In this document: in pieces, positions 52,129 to 60,099 of the stretch
How positions within the stretch are numbered: the stretch's first letter is position 1
Layout: the number at the start of each line of letters is the position of its first letter
NCBI GenBank assembly: GCA_964650945.1
Contig: CAZYXU010000005.1
Span: forward strand, 1-64,000
DNA length: 64,000 bases
Source of the DNA: JAXGPF01 sp964650945
Lineage (GTDB): Bacteria; Verrucomicrobiota; Kiritimatiellia; JAAZAB01
Reading direction: 5' to 3'
The notes under the pieces: generated by a model
Told to the model about the DNA's origin: nothing
Databases searched by the model: none
What the model saw: the letters and a program-made list of their open reading frames with translations, nothing else
Translations under genes and position numbers: made by a program

Positions 52129-52179
52129 GGCGGCAGTCATTCCCGGAAGCGCTTGGCATTCGCGGGGAAAGCAGATGCA

Positions 52180-52208
52180 TTTGTAGCCGGTTGGCACACC
52201 TGAAACAA
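52180..52208 (-). promoter_or_regulatory. Candidate promoter for tRNA-Ile2
   Basis: On the minus strand TTGTTT (52208-52203) and TACAAA (52185-52180) are 17 bases apart, with a start expected near 52173, about 45 bases before the tRNA. Confidence 0.4.
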
Positions 52209-52240
52209 GCTTTTTTTCCGTTATTTCCCGGCATTGCGTG

Positions 52241-52269
52241 TTGACTTTATCCGCCATGCTCAATAAGCT
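52241..52269 (+). promoter_or_regulatory. Candidate promoter of the TRAP/sugar operon
   Basis: TTGACT (52241-52246) and TAAGCT (52264-52269) are 17 bases apart, pointing toward dctP. The -10 box is weak (three of six), which would suit a regulated promoter. Confidence 0.35.
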
Positions 52270-52390
52270 ATTGTTATGAGTTTGATTGCGGGGAGCCAGC
52301 GGAGGTATGCCTTGCCGGAGATGGTTTTGGAAGCAAGCAGAAGCTGGCCTGCCGCGGGGCTTAATTTGGATAAGGGAGATGAATTTTGTT

Positions 52391-53428
52391 ATGAAGTCCA
52401 TGCGTTGGTTCGGCCTTTTGAGCGTCGGGGTGTTGCTGGTTGGCGGTCTGGGCGGGTGCGGGAAGGCCGATCGGCCGGCGCCGGCGGGGCGGCCGATCGT
52501 CTTGTCCTACAGCATCTTTTTCCCGCCATCGCATATCCAGTGCCAGACGGCCGAGGCATGGGCGCGCGAGGTGGAAAAACGCACCGGCGGCCGCGTCAAG
52601 ATCACCACATATCCCGGCGGAACGTTGACCCAGGCGCCGCAGTGCTACGAGGGCGTGGTCAACGGCATCTCGGATATCGGCATGAGCTGCCTGGCTTATA
52701 CGCGCGGCCGCTTCCCGCTGATGGAGGGGTTGGACCTGCCGCTGGGCTATCCGGACGGCCTGACCGCCAGCCGCGCCGCCACGGCCATGGCCGAAAAATA
52801 CCAGCCGGCTGAATTCAAGGACGTGCATATGCTTTATATCCATGCGCATGGCCCGGGCATCCTGGCGTCCAAGCGCCCCGTGCGCTCATTGGAAGATTTG
52901 AAGGGGGTCAAGGTTCGCGCCACCGGGCTCTCGGCGAAGATTGTCGAATGCCTCGGCGGCGTGCCGGTGGCCATGAGCCAGCCGGAAACCTACGAAGCCC
53001 TGCAAAAAGGGGTGGTGGATGCCACGCTCTGCCCGATCGAAACCCTGAAGGGCTGGAAGCAGGGCGAGGTGATCAACTGGGTGACGGATTCCTCACGCAT
53101 CGGCTATACCACGGCGATGTTTGTGGCGATGAACAAGGCGAAATGGGACAGCCTGCCGGAGGATGTGCGGCAGACGATCACGGCAGTCAGCGCGGAGTGG
53201 GTGGATCAACACGGCCGGGCGTGGGATCAGGCGGATGCGGAAGGCCGGCAATTTGTGCAAAGCCTGAATCATGAAATCATCCCCTTGGCCGCCGCCGAGG
53301 CAGACCGCTGGCAGGCGGCCGTTCAGCCGATCCTGGATGAATATGCGCAAAAGATGCAGGCGCAGGGATTGCCCGGCGCCGACTTGCTGCGCGATTTGCA
53401 GGCCCTGCTGAAGCCGGCGGCTGAGTAA
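52391..53428 (+). CDS. dctP: TRAP transporter substrate-binding lipoprotein (DctP family)
   Basis: 345-residue periplasmic binding protein of a TRAP transporter. A lipobox (GGLGGC) ends the signal sequence. The mature part has the DctP landmarks FFPPSHIQCQTAEAWAREVEKRTGGRVKITTYPGGTL, GPGILASKRPVRSLEDLKGVKVRATG, AMSQPETYEALQKGVVDATLCP and the helical end with AMNKAKWDSLPEDVRQTI. The conserved arginine in KVRATG normally contacts the carboxylate of the ligand. The ATG at 52391 is used; one at 52379 would place the ribosome site too close. It heads the operon with dctQ, dctM, an FGGY kinase and an isomerase, pointing to a sugar acid or similar carboxylate. Confidence 0.9.
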   Translation: MKSMRWFGLLSVGVLLVGGLGGCGKADRPAPAGRPIVLSYSIFFPPSHIQCQTAEAWAREVEKRTGGRVKITTYPGGTLTQAPQCYEGVVNGISDIGMSCLAYTRGRFPLMEGLDLPLGYPDGLTASRAATAMAEKYQPAEFKDVHMLYIHAHGPGILASKRPVRSLEDLKGVKVRATGLSAKIVECLGGVPVAMSQPETYEALQKGVVDATLCPIETLKGWKQGEVINWVTDSSRIGYTTAMFVAMNKAKWDSLPEDVRQTITAVSAEWVDQHGRAWDQADAEGRQFVQSLNHEIIPLAAAEADRWQAAVQPILDEYAQKMQAQGLPGADLLRDLQALLKPAAE

Positions 53429-53489
53429 TGCTGAAAATATTTCCGCCAATCACGCTGCGTTAGATTTCATCGATTTTGGGCACTGAGCG

Positions 53490-53984
53490 ATGTCTTTCTA
53501 TCAGAGCTATGTTAGAGCGTTGCGCGCGACGGCGCGCATCTTGGCGGCGGTGGCCGGCGCGGCGATTATCGCCATGATGCTGGTGATTTGCGCGGATGTG
53601 ATCATGCGGATGGGCGGCCGGCCGATCGCCGGCGGTTACGACATCGTGCGGATTTTAAGCGTGCTGGTCATTGTTTGCGCCCTGCCGTACACGACGGCGG
53701 TGAAGGGGCATGTGGCGGTGGAGTTGTTGTTCCATAAATTATCGCGGCGCGGCCGGGTAATCCTGGATACTTTGAATCGGGCGCTGGTAATCGTTTTGTT
53801 CGGCTTTATGACGGCCCAAAACATCCGGTATGGCCTGCAACTCAAGGCGAGCGGGGAGTTGATGGCGACGTTGCCGGTGCCGGTCTTCTGGATTCCGTAT
53901 GTGATCGCCGGCGCTTGCGCGGTGGTGGTGCTGGTGATCTTTTATCACCTGCTGAACCCCGGAAAGGCTTTGATCAAGTCTTGA
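53490..53984 (+). CDS. dctQ: TRAP transporter small membrane subunit (DctQ family)
   Basis: 164-residue, four-helix subunit bridging DctP and DctM. Membrane segments are at about 17-40, 53-72, 92-110 and 133-155. The pattern ADVIMRMGGRPIAGGYDIVRILSVLVIVCALPYT and the charged loop KGHVAVELLFHKLSRRGR are typical. Its TGA overlaps the TTG start of dctM. Confidence 0.88.
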   Translation: MSFYQSYVRALRATARILAAVAGAAIIAMMLVICADVIMRMGGRPIAGGYDIVRILSVLVIVCALPYTTAVKGHVAVELLFHKLSRRGRVILDTLNRALVIVLFGFMTAQNIRYGLQLKASGELMATLPVPVFWIPYVIAGACAVVVLVIFYHLLNPGKALIKS

Positions 53985-55279
53985 GCCCCATTGAAATCGG
54001 CATCATCGGCTGTGTAGCGCTTTTCCTGCTGTTGTTGAGCAGCATGCCGGTGTCGTTTGTCATGCTGGCCGTGGGCACGGTCGGCTTCGCGGTGGTGGTC
54101 TCGCCGCAGGCGGCGTTGAACATGGTCTGCGCCGATGTTTATAACACCATCTCTTCCTACAGCCTGACGGTGATTCCGCTTTTCGTCTTCATGGGGCAGA
54201 TTGCCTTCCACGCGGGGATCAGCCGGCGCTTGTTCAACGCCGCCTATCACTGGGTGGGCCACCTGCCCGGCGGGCTGGCCATGGCCACCGTCGGCGCCTG
54301 CGCGGGGTTCGGCGCAATTTGCGGCTCCGGGCCGGCGACGGCGGCGACGATGGCGGCGGTGGCCCTGCCGGAAATGAAGCGTTACAATTACGACATGGAA
54401 TTGGCCACCGGGACGGTGGCCGCCGGCGGGACACTGGGAATGCTGATCCCGCCGAGCGTGGTTTTCATCGTTTACGGCATCATGACGGAGCAATCCATCG
54501 GCAAGCTTTTCATGGCCGGCATCATCCCCGGGTTGCTGATTGCCGTCATGTTTTGCGTTGTCATCTGGCTGCAATGCCGCGCGCGGCCGCATTTGGGGCC
54601 GCCGGCGCGCGGCATCACCTGGCGGGGGCGCTGGCAATCGCTGCTGGGAGTGCTGGAAACACTGGCGTTGTTTGTGCTGGTGATTGGGGGCATGTTCGGC
54701 GGGTGGTTTACGCCGACGGAGGCGGCGGCCATCGGGGCGGCGGGCAGTTTACTCATCGCCATCTGCGGACGTCAGTTGTCGTGGGCGATTTTGGCGCGCT
54801 CGCTGCAGGAAACCGCGCGGACTTCCTGCATGGTCATGATCATCGTGGCCGGAGCGGTGATTTTCGGCCGTTTCCTGGCGGTGACGCGCATCCCTTTCGA
54901 ATTAGCCACCTGGCTGACCTCCCTGCCGGTGGCGCCCTGGATGATTGTCGGCCTGATCGTGATCTTCTACCTGATTTGCGGATGCTTTATTGACGCCCTG
55001 GGCCTGGTGATGCTGACCATTCCGATTTTCTACCCGGTGATCCAGTCGTTGCATTACGATTTGATCTGGTTTGGGGTAATCATCGTGGTGGTCACGCAAA
55101 TGGGGGTAATCTCCCCGCCGGTGGGCGTGAATGTTTATGTGGTCAGCGGCATGGAACGGGATGTGCCCCTGCAAACCGTGTTCAAGGGGGCGTTGCCTTA
55201 TCTGGCCTGCCTGATCGTGGCGGCGGCGATGCTGGTGGCTTTTCCGCGGTTGTCATTATGGCTGCCATCGTTGATGTAG
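53981..55279 (+). CDS. dctM: TRAP transporter large membrane subunit (DctM family)
   Basis: 432-residue permease with about 12 membrane segments, the ion-coupled transport channel of the TRAP system. Landmarks: LSSMPVSFVMLAVGTVGFAVV, GFGAICGSGPATAATMAAVALPEMKRYNYD, GGTLGMLIPPSVVFIVYG, and the repeat in the second half with FTPTEAAAIGAAGSLL and GVISPPVGVNVYV. The start is a TTG at 53981 overlapping the dctQ stop as TTGA; an ATG at the required position is absent, and the frame further upstream is shadow. Coupled translation is likely. Confidence 0.9.
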   Translation: MSPIEIGIIGCVALFLLLLSSMPVSFVMLAVGTVGFAVVVSPQAALNMVCADVYNTISSYSLTVIPLFVFMGQIAFHAGISRRLFNAAYHWVGHLPGGLAMATVGACAGFGAICGSGPATAATMAAVALPEMKRYNYDMELATGTVAAGGTLGMLIPPSVVFIVYGIMTEQSIGKLFMAGIIPGLLIAVMFCVVIWLQCRARPHLGPPARGITWRGRWQSLLGVLETLALFVLVIGGMFGGWFTPTEAAAIGAAGSLLIAICGRQLSWAILARSLQETARTSCMVMIIVAGAVIFGRFLAVTRIPFELATWLTSLPVAPWMIVGLIVIFYLICGCFIDALGLVMLTIPIFYPVIQSLHYDLIWFGVIIVVVTQMGVISPPVGVNVYVVSGMERDVPLQTVFKGALPYLACLIVAAAMLVAFPRLSLWLPSLM

Positions 55280-55286
55280 GGATATT

Positions 55287-56789
55287 ATGAGTTATCTCGG
55301 CCTGGATATCGGGACCACTGGCTGCAAGGCGGCGGTTTTTGATGGGCAGGGCAACCGGCAGGCGGCCGCCTACCGGGAATACCCGTTGCTTGCTCCGCAG
55401 CCGGGTTGGGCGGAACTGGACCCCAAAGTTGTTCTGAACGCCTGCCTGGCGGTGATTAAGGAGGCGGCGGCCGGCGCCGGCGGGAAGATTTTAGGCTTGG
55501 GCGTTTCCTGCCAGGGCGAGGCTTTTACGCCAGTGGCGGCCGATGGCGCATACTTGGGTAACGCGATGGTGTCGTCCGACTCCCGGGCGGCCGGCCTGGT
55601 CGGGCCGTGGAGCCGGGAATTCGGCGTGGAAAAACTGTATGAGATCACCGGCCATACCGCGCATCCCATGTTTTCGCTGTTCAAGCTGCTGTGGCTGCGC
55701 CGGCAGGCGCCGGATGTTTGGGGACGGATCGGCAAAATCCTCTGTTTTGAGGATTTGCTCGGCTGGCGGCTGGGTCTGAATCCCGCCATGGGCTGGCCGC
55801 TGGCCGGCCGTACGATGTTGTTTGACATCCGCCAGCATTGCTGGAGCGCGCCGATTTTGGCGGCGGCGGGATTGGATGCCGGCCAATTCGCCCGGCCGCT
55901 GCCTTCGGGCAGCGCGGCGGGAACCATCCCGCGGGATGTGGCGGCCGGCCTCGGTTTGCCGGCGGATGTAGTGGTGGCGACGGGCGGGCATGATCAGCCG
56001 TGCGGCGCGCTGGGCGCGGGCGCCGCGCGGCCGGGGTGCTCGATCTACGCTACCGGCACCGTGGAATGCATGTGCCCGGGCTTTGACGCCCCGGTGATGA
56101 GCCCGGCGCTGATGCGCAACAACCTGTGCGCCTATGACCACGCCATGCCCGGCATGTATGCCAGCGTGGCCTTCAGCCTGACCGGCGGTAACCTGCTGAA
56201 GTGGTTTCGCGATGAATTTTGCGCGCTGGAGCAGGCGCGCGCCCGGGCGGACGGGAGCAATGTCTATGCCTTGATCCTGGAAGGCATGTCCGATCAGCCG
56301 TCCGCGCTGCAAGTCCTGCCGTATTTCACGCCGAGCGGCACGCCGTATTTTGACGCGCAGGCGGAGGGCGCCGTGCTGGGGTTACAACTCTCCACCCGCC
56401 GCGGGGAAATTTTACGCGCGCTGCTGGAGGGGGTAGCCCTGGAAATGCGCCTGAACCTTGATCTCCTGGAGCAGTCCGGGATGCCGGTGCGCGAATTGCG
56501 CGCCATCGGCGGCGGCGCGCGCAGCCGGGTCTGGACGCAATTGAAGGCCGACGTTTTGGACAAGCCGATCACCCCGGTGGCGGAGACGGAAGCCGGCTGC
56601 CTGGGCGCCGCCATCCTGGCGTGCGCCGCGCGCACCGGCGCATCGCCGGCGGCGTTGGCCGCGGGCTGGGTTCGGCCCTTGGCGGCGGTCGCGCCCGATC
56701 CGGCGCGCGCGGAATTTTATGCGCGCAAGTTTGAAAGTTACAAATTGTTATACCCGGCGTTGAAAGCGTTGCGCGCGGGGCGGTCTTGA
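55287..56789 (+). CDS. FGGY-family carbohydrate kinase (xylulokinase-like)
   Basis: 500-residue kinase of the FGGY family, phosphorylating a sugar such as xylulose, fuculose or gluconate. The ATPase domain starts LGLDIGTTGCKAAVFDGQG, with the middle CQGEAFTPV, FEDLLGWRLG and GGHDQPCGALGAGAARPG regions, and the C-terminal ATP site GGGARSRVWTQLKADVLDKPI. In a TRAP-kinase-isomerase operon it would phosphorylate the product of the isomerase next door. xylB is the nearest named family member, but ribulokinase and fuculokinase are not excluded. Confidence 0.85.
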   Translation: MSYLGLDIGTTGCKAAVFDGQGNRQAAAYREYPLLAPQPGWAELDPKVVLNACLAVIKEAAAGAGGKILGLGVSCQGEAFTPVAADGAYLGNAMVSSDSRAAGLVGPWSREFGVEKLYEITGHTAHPMFSLFKLLWLRRQAPDVWGRIGKILCFEDLLGWRLGLNPAMGWPLAGRTMLFDIRQHCWSAPILAAAGLDAGQFARPLPSGSAAGTIPRDVAAGLGLPADVVVATGGHDQPCGALGAGAARPGCSIYATGTVECMCPGFDAPVMSPALMRNNLCAYDHAMPGMYASVAFSLTGGNLLKWFRDEFCALEQARARADGSNVYALILEGMSDQPSALQVLPYFTPSGTPYFDAQAEGAVLGLQLSTRRGEILRALLEGVALEMRLNLDLLEQSGMPVRELRAIGGGARSRVWTQLKADVLDKPITPVAETEAGCLGAAILACAARTGASPAALAAGWVRPLAAVAPDPARAEFYARKFESYKLLYPALKALRAGRS

Positions 56790-56841
56790 AACAGCCGTCC
56801 GGCGGCGGCCGCCAAACCTGAATCAATGGAGGACCAACCAG

Positions 56842-58248
56842 ATGCAACCGTCCAAATCAACCTTTGCGGTTTATTTCGGCAATCGCGGATTTTTTCCGGC
56901 TTCCCTGCAGATGGCCGCGCGCGCGGAAATGGCCGGCCGCCTGCAGGCGCTGGGACATCAGACCCTGATGCTCGATCCCAAGGCCACGCGCAATGGCGCG
57001 GTGGAAACCGCGGCGGAAGGCGCGCGCTACGCGGAGTTCCTGCGCGCGCAGCGCGGCCGGTATGACGGCGTCATCCTCTGCCTGCCGAATTTCGGCGATG
57101 AAAACGGCGCCGTGGCGGCCTTGCGCGATGCCGGCGTCCCCATCCTGGCGCAGGCCTATCCCGATGAATTGCACAAGCTGGCTCCCGCCACCAGACGCGA
57201 CGCGTTTTGCGGCAAGCTTTCCATCATGGATATGTTCCGGCAATCCGCCATCCCGTTCACGGCGTTGCCGCCGCATACCGTGCACCCGGCCGACCGGCGG
57301 TTTGCGGAAAACATCGCGTATTTCGACCGCCTCTGCCGGGTGACGGCCGGCCTGCGCCGCATGGTGGTGGGAGCCATCGGCGCGCGCACCACGGCATTCA
57401 AGACCGTGCGGATTGACGAAATCGCGCTCCAGCGCCATGGCATCACCGTCGAGACGCTCGATCTAAGCGATATTTTCGCCCGGATGCGTGCGGTCAGTCC
57501 AACCTCCAAGCCGTTTGCGGCCAAGGCCCGGACCCTGCGCGGTTACACCGCTTGGCAGGGCGTTCCCAAAAAAGCTTTTACGGAACTGGTGCGCCTGGGC
57601 GTGGTCCTGGACGCGGTGATTGCGGAATACCGGATGGATGCCTTCGCGCTGCGCTGCTGGACGGAGATGCAGCAACAGCTCGGCATCTCGCCGTGCGTGC
57701 TGTTGGGCGAAATGGGCAGCCGCGGCATCGCCGGCGCCTGCGAGGTGGACGTCGGCAACGCCATTATCATGCGCGCGCTCCAACTCGCAACCGCTGCCCC
57801 CGCCGCCTGCCTGGATTGGAACAACAATTACGGCGGCGAGGACGAAAAGTGCATCCTGTTCCATTGCGGTCCGGTGCCGCAGTCCATGATGATTGCCCGG
57901 GGCGCCATCCGTGAGCATGCCATCCTCGCCAATGCCGTCGGCCAGGGATGCTCCTATGGATGCAATGTCGGGCGTATCCGGCCGATGCCGTTCACCTATG
58001 GCAGCCTGCTGACGGAAAGCGGCGGCTTGCAGGTCTATCTCGGCCAGGGCCGTTTCACCGACGATTCGATTGCGGACGATTTCTTCGGCTGCGCCGGGGT
58101 GGCGGAAATTAAAAACCTGCAGACGGTCTTGCAGACCATCGGCTATGCTGGATTCCGGCATCATGTCAGCCTGGCGGAAGGCCATGTAGCGGCGCCGGCG
58201 GCCGAAGCCATGCAAAAATATCTCGGATACCAGGTGACGGTGGTGTGA
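56842..58248 (+). CDS. L-fucose/L-arabinose isomerase-like protein
   Basis: 468-residue protein related to L-fucose and L-arabinose isomerases, or to uncharacterised members of that fold. It has the Rossmann-like N-domain GHQTLMLDP to YDGVILCLPNFGDEN, and the metal-binding C-terminal part with LGEMGSRGIAGACEVDVGNAIIMRALQ, CLDWNNNYGGEDEKCILFHCGPVP and HVSLAEGHVA. The Glu/Asp ligand pattern (GEMGSRG, EVDVGN) matches FucI-like enzymes, though the length and N-domain differ from classical FucI. GGAGG lies 9 bases before the ATG. It probably converts an aldose to the ketose phosphorylated by the preceding kinase. Confidence 0.78.
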   Translation: MQPSKSTFAVYFGNRGFFPASLQMAARAEMAGRLQALGHQTLMLDPKATRNGAVETAAEGARYAEFLRAQRGRYDGVILCLPNFGDENGAVAALRDAGVPILAQAYPDELHKLAPATRRDAFCGKLSIMDMFRQSAIPFTALPPHTVHPADRRFAENIAYFDRLCRVTAGLRRMVVGAIGARTTAFKTVRIDEIALQRHGITVETLDLSDIFARMRAVSPTSKPFAAKARTLRGYTAWQGVPKKAFTELVRLGVVLDAVIAEYRMDAFALRCWTEMQQQLGISPCVLLGEMGSRGIAGACEVDVGNAIIMRALQLATAAPAACLDWNNNYGGEDEKCILFHCGPVPQSMMIARGAIREHAILANAVGQGCSYGCNVGRIRPMPFTYGSLLTESGGLQVYLGQGRFTDDSIADDFFGCAGVAEIKNLQTVLQTIGYAGFRHHVSLAEGHVAAPAAEAMQKYLGYQVTVV

Positions 58249-58257
58249 TGACTGCGG

Positions 58258-59529
58258 TCAGCCCGGCATGGGCATTATGCGTTCGGTGCGGTCGCGCAAG
58301 TGCTTGACCCGCATTGTGCCGCGCGCACAATCGTCCGGGCCCAGGAAGACTGCTTCGCGGAAGCCCCCCCGGCCCACGCGGCCGAAAAAGGCCTTGGGTT
58401 TTTCCGGGTGCAGCGCCAGGTCCACCGTTTGGCCGGCTTGGCGCAAGTGGCGCGCCGCCCGCAACGCCGGCAGGCGTTCGGCCTCGGTCATATAACTCAC
58501 CGCGCAGGCGATTTCCGGGGGGCCGGCCGGCAATTTGCCGATGTCGGCCAGCAATTCGGCGATGACGACATCGCCAAATCCCAACCCGACCGCCGGCAGG
58601 GGCGCGCCGCCCAGGTCGCTCAGCAGCCGGTCGTAACGCCCGCCGCCGAAGATGGCGCGGAATTTATGCGCGCGGTCGAAGGCTTCGAAAACCACCCCGG
58701 TATAATATCCCAAGCCGCGAATCACGCCGATGTCGAATTGCATCAGGTCCGCCAGGCCGTAATTATCCAGGAGGCCGAGCAGGGTTTGCAGGTTCGCAAC
58801 CGCCGGGGAGTCGGCGCCTGCCAGGGCCGCGGCTTCCGCCAGGGTGTGGATATTCATCACCTTCCAGACGGCGGCGATGGCAGCGGCATCCAGCCCGGCT
58901 TCCGCCAGCATCCGGTTGATGGCGTCATCGTCCAGTTTGCCCCGCTTGTCCAATGCCAGGAAGGTCGCGGCGTGGCAGTCCGCCGTCACGCCGGCGCGCG
59001 CCAGCAGTTCCGACAACAACGCCCGGCTGTTGAGATGGATCACCACGTCCGCCGGGCCCAATCCCAGGCGCCGCAAGGCCTCCGCGGCGCAGGCGATGAT
59101 CTCCGTTTCCGCTTGCAGCGTGTCGGCGCCGACAATATCCAGATTCCATTGATAATGTTCCCGCTTACGCCCGCGGCTCATGCGTTCATAGCGAAAACAT
59201 TGCGCAATCGCGAACCATTTTAACGGGAATGACAATGCCCCCTGGCGGGCGGCAATCATGCGGGCCAAGGTAGGGGTCATCTCCGGGCGCAACGCCAGTT
59301 CGCGGTCGCTTTTGTCGCGGAAGGCGTAAATCTGATCGACGATTTCCTCGCCGCCCTTGCGCTTCAACAGTTCGAGCGATTCAACAACGCAGGCGTCGTA
59401 GGGCAGGAAGCCGAAAAGTTCCGCCGCCGCTCGCCATGCGCCGAAAATCGCCTGACGCGCCGACATGTCCTCCGGGTAAAAATCCCGCATGCCGCGCGGG
59501 GCTTCGTAACGCATTGGTTCGGCGCACAT
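58258..59529 (-). CDS. hisS: Histidine--tRNA ligase
   Basis: 423-residue class IIa synthetase. Motif 2 is seen in FRYERMSRGRKREHYQWNLDIVG, the histidine-binding GLGYYTGVVFEAF, and motif 3 near GGGRYDRLLSDLGGAPLPAVGLGFGDVVI. The C-terminal anticodon-binding domain (about 330-420) has ALRAARHLRQAGQTVDLALHPEKPKAFFGRVGRGG. The ATG at 59529 starts 1 base after the HU stop; an ATG at 59514 (MRYEAPRG) is an alternative that begins where many homologues begin. HisZ is excluded by the complete motif set and anticodon domain. It converges on the isomerase gene with a 9-base spacer. Confidence 0.93.
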   Translation of the reverse strand: MCAEPMRYEAPRGMRDFYPEDMSARQAIFGAWRAAAELFGFLPYDACVVESLELLKRKGGEEIVDQIYAFRDKSDRELALRPEMTPTLARMIAARQGALSFPLKWFAIAQCFRYERMSRGRKREHYQWNLDIVGADTLQAETEIIACAAEALRRLGLGPADVVIHLNSRALLSELLARAGVTADCHAATFLALDKRGKLDDDAINRMLAEAGLDAAAIAAVWKVMNIHTLAEAAALAGADSPAVANLQTLLGLLDNYGLADLMQFDIGVIRGLGYYTGVVFEAFDRAHKFRAIFGGGRYDRLLSDLGGAPLPAVGLGFGDVVIAELLADIGKLPAGPPEIACAVSYMTEAERLPALRAARHLRQAGQTVDLALHPEKPKAFFGRVGRGGFREAVFLGPDDCARGTMRVKHLRDRTERIMPMPG

Positions 59530-59530
59530 G

Positions 59531-59833
59531 TCAGCTCGGCTGCTCGGTCGCAACGGGCTTCATGACCTTGGCTTTCATCACCCGGCCCATTTTGAATTTC
59601 ACCACCTTGCGGGTGGGAATGGTGACAACATGGGACGGTTTGTTCGGATTGCGTCCGATGCGCGACTTGCGGATCCGGATTTCGAACACGCCGAAGTTGC
59701 GGAACTCTACATTATCGCCCTTGGCCAGGCTTTCAACGATGTAGTCCAAGGTTTTTTGCAGAACCTCCGCCACATCCTGTTGGATCATCCCGGTTTCCTG
59801 GGAGATGCGCATAACCAAATCACGCTTTGTCAT
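59531..59833 (-). CDS. hup: HU/IHF-family DNA-binding protein
   Basis: 100-residue histone-like protein. The fold is clear: MTKRDLVMRISQETGMIQQDVAEVLQKTLDYIVESLAKGDNVEFRNFGVFEIRIRKSRIGRNPN, then the beta-arm GRNPNKPSHVVTIPTRKVVKFKMG and a short basic tail (MKAKVMKPVATEQPS). The arm keeps the intercalating proline in GRNPNKP. The ATG at 59833 has AGGAGA seven bases upstream. Likely cotranscribed with hisS. Whether it is HU or IHF-like cannot be said. Confidence 0.93.
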   Translation of the reverse strand: MTKRDLVMRISQETGMIQQDVAEVLQKTLDYIVESLAKGDNVEFRNFGVFEIRIRKSRIGRNPNKPSHVVTIPTRKVVKFKMGRVMKAKVMKPVATEQPS

Positions 59834-60026
59834 AGCATTTCTCCTGTGTTGATTTTCACGTGTGTTTTAAAATGTAAGCCGGACACAACTTCCAGCGCAA
59901 TTTTGCCGGAGAGGCAGGCCTGTGCAAAAACAACTTTAAAAAAAGTCCCCAGACACGCAAATGTTTACAACTTATGGCCTTGCCGGTCAAGGAAAATAAA
60001 CCATGGAAAAATTCCGAATAAAAATG

Positions 60027-60055
60027 TTGACTTGCAAGCTCATCTGTTTTATAAA
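60027..60055 (+). promoter_or_regulatory. Strong sigma70 promoter of the GntR regulator gene
   Basis: TTGACT (60027-60032), a 17-base spacer and TATAAA (60050-60055), in an AT-rich patch. The predicted start is near 60062, inside the palindrome at 60059-60074. Confidence 0.65.
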
Positions 60056-60058
60056 TTA

Positions 60059-60074
60059 ATTCGATTAATCGAAT
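60059..60074. promoter_or_regulatory. 16-bp perfect palindrome, operator candidate
   Basis: ATTCGATTAATCGAAT is a perfect inverted repeat sitting at the predicted transcription start and just before the ribosome site of the GntR-type regulator. The position fits autorepression by that regulator. It is the only such site found in the window. Confidence 0.7.
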
Positions 60075-60099
60075 CAATATTCCTGAAGGATTGCCGGAT

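Noticed and set aside
51926..52234. N-terminal extension of the rhomboid frame
   Set aside because: It would cross the tRNA-Ile2 gene, so the ATG at 51925 is used.
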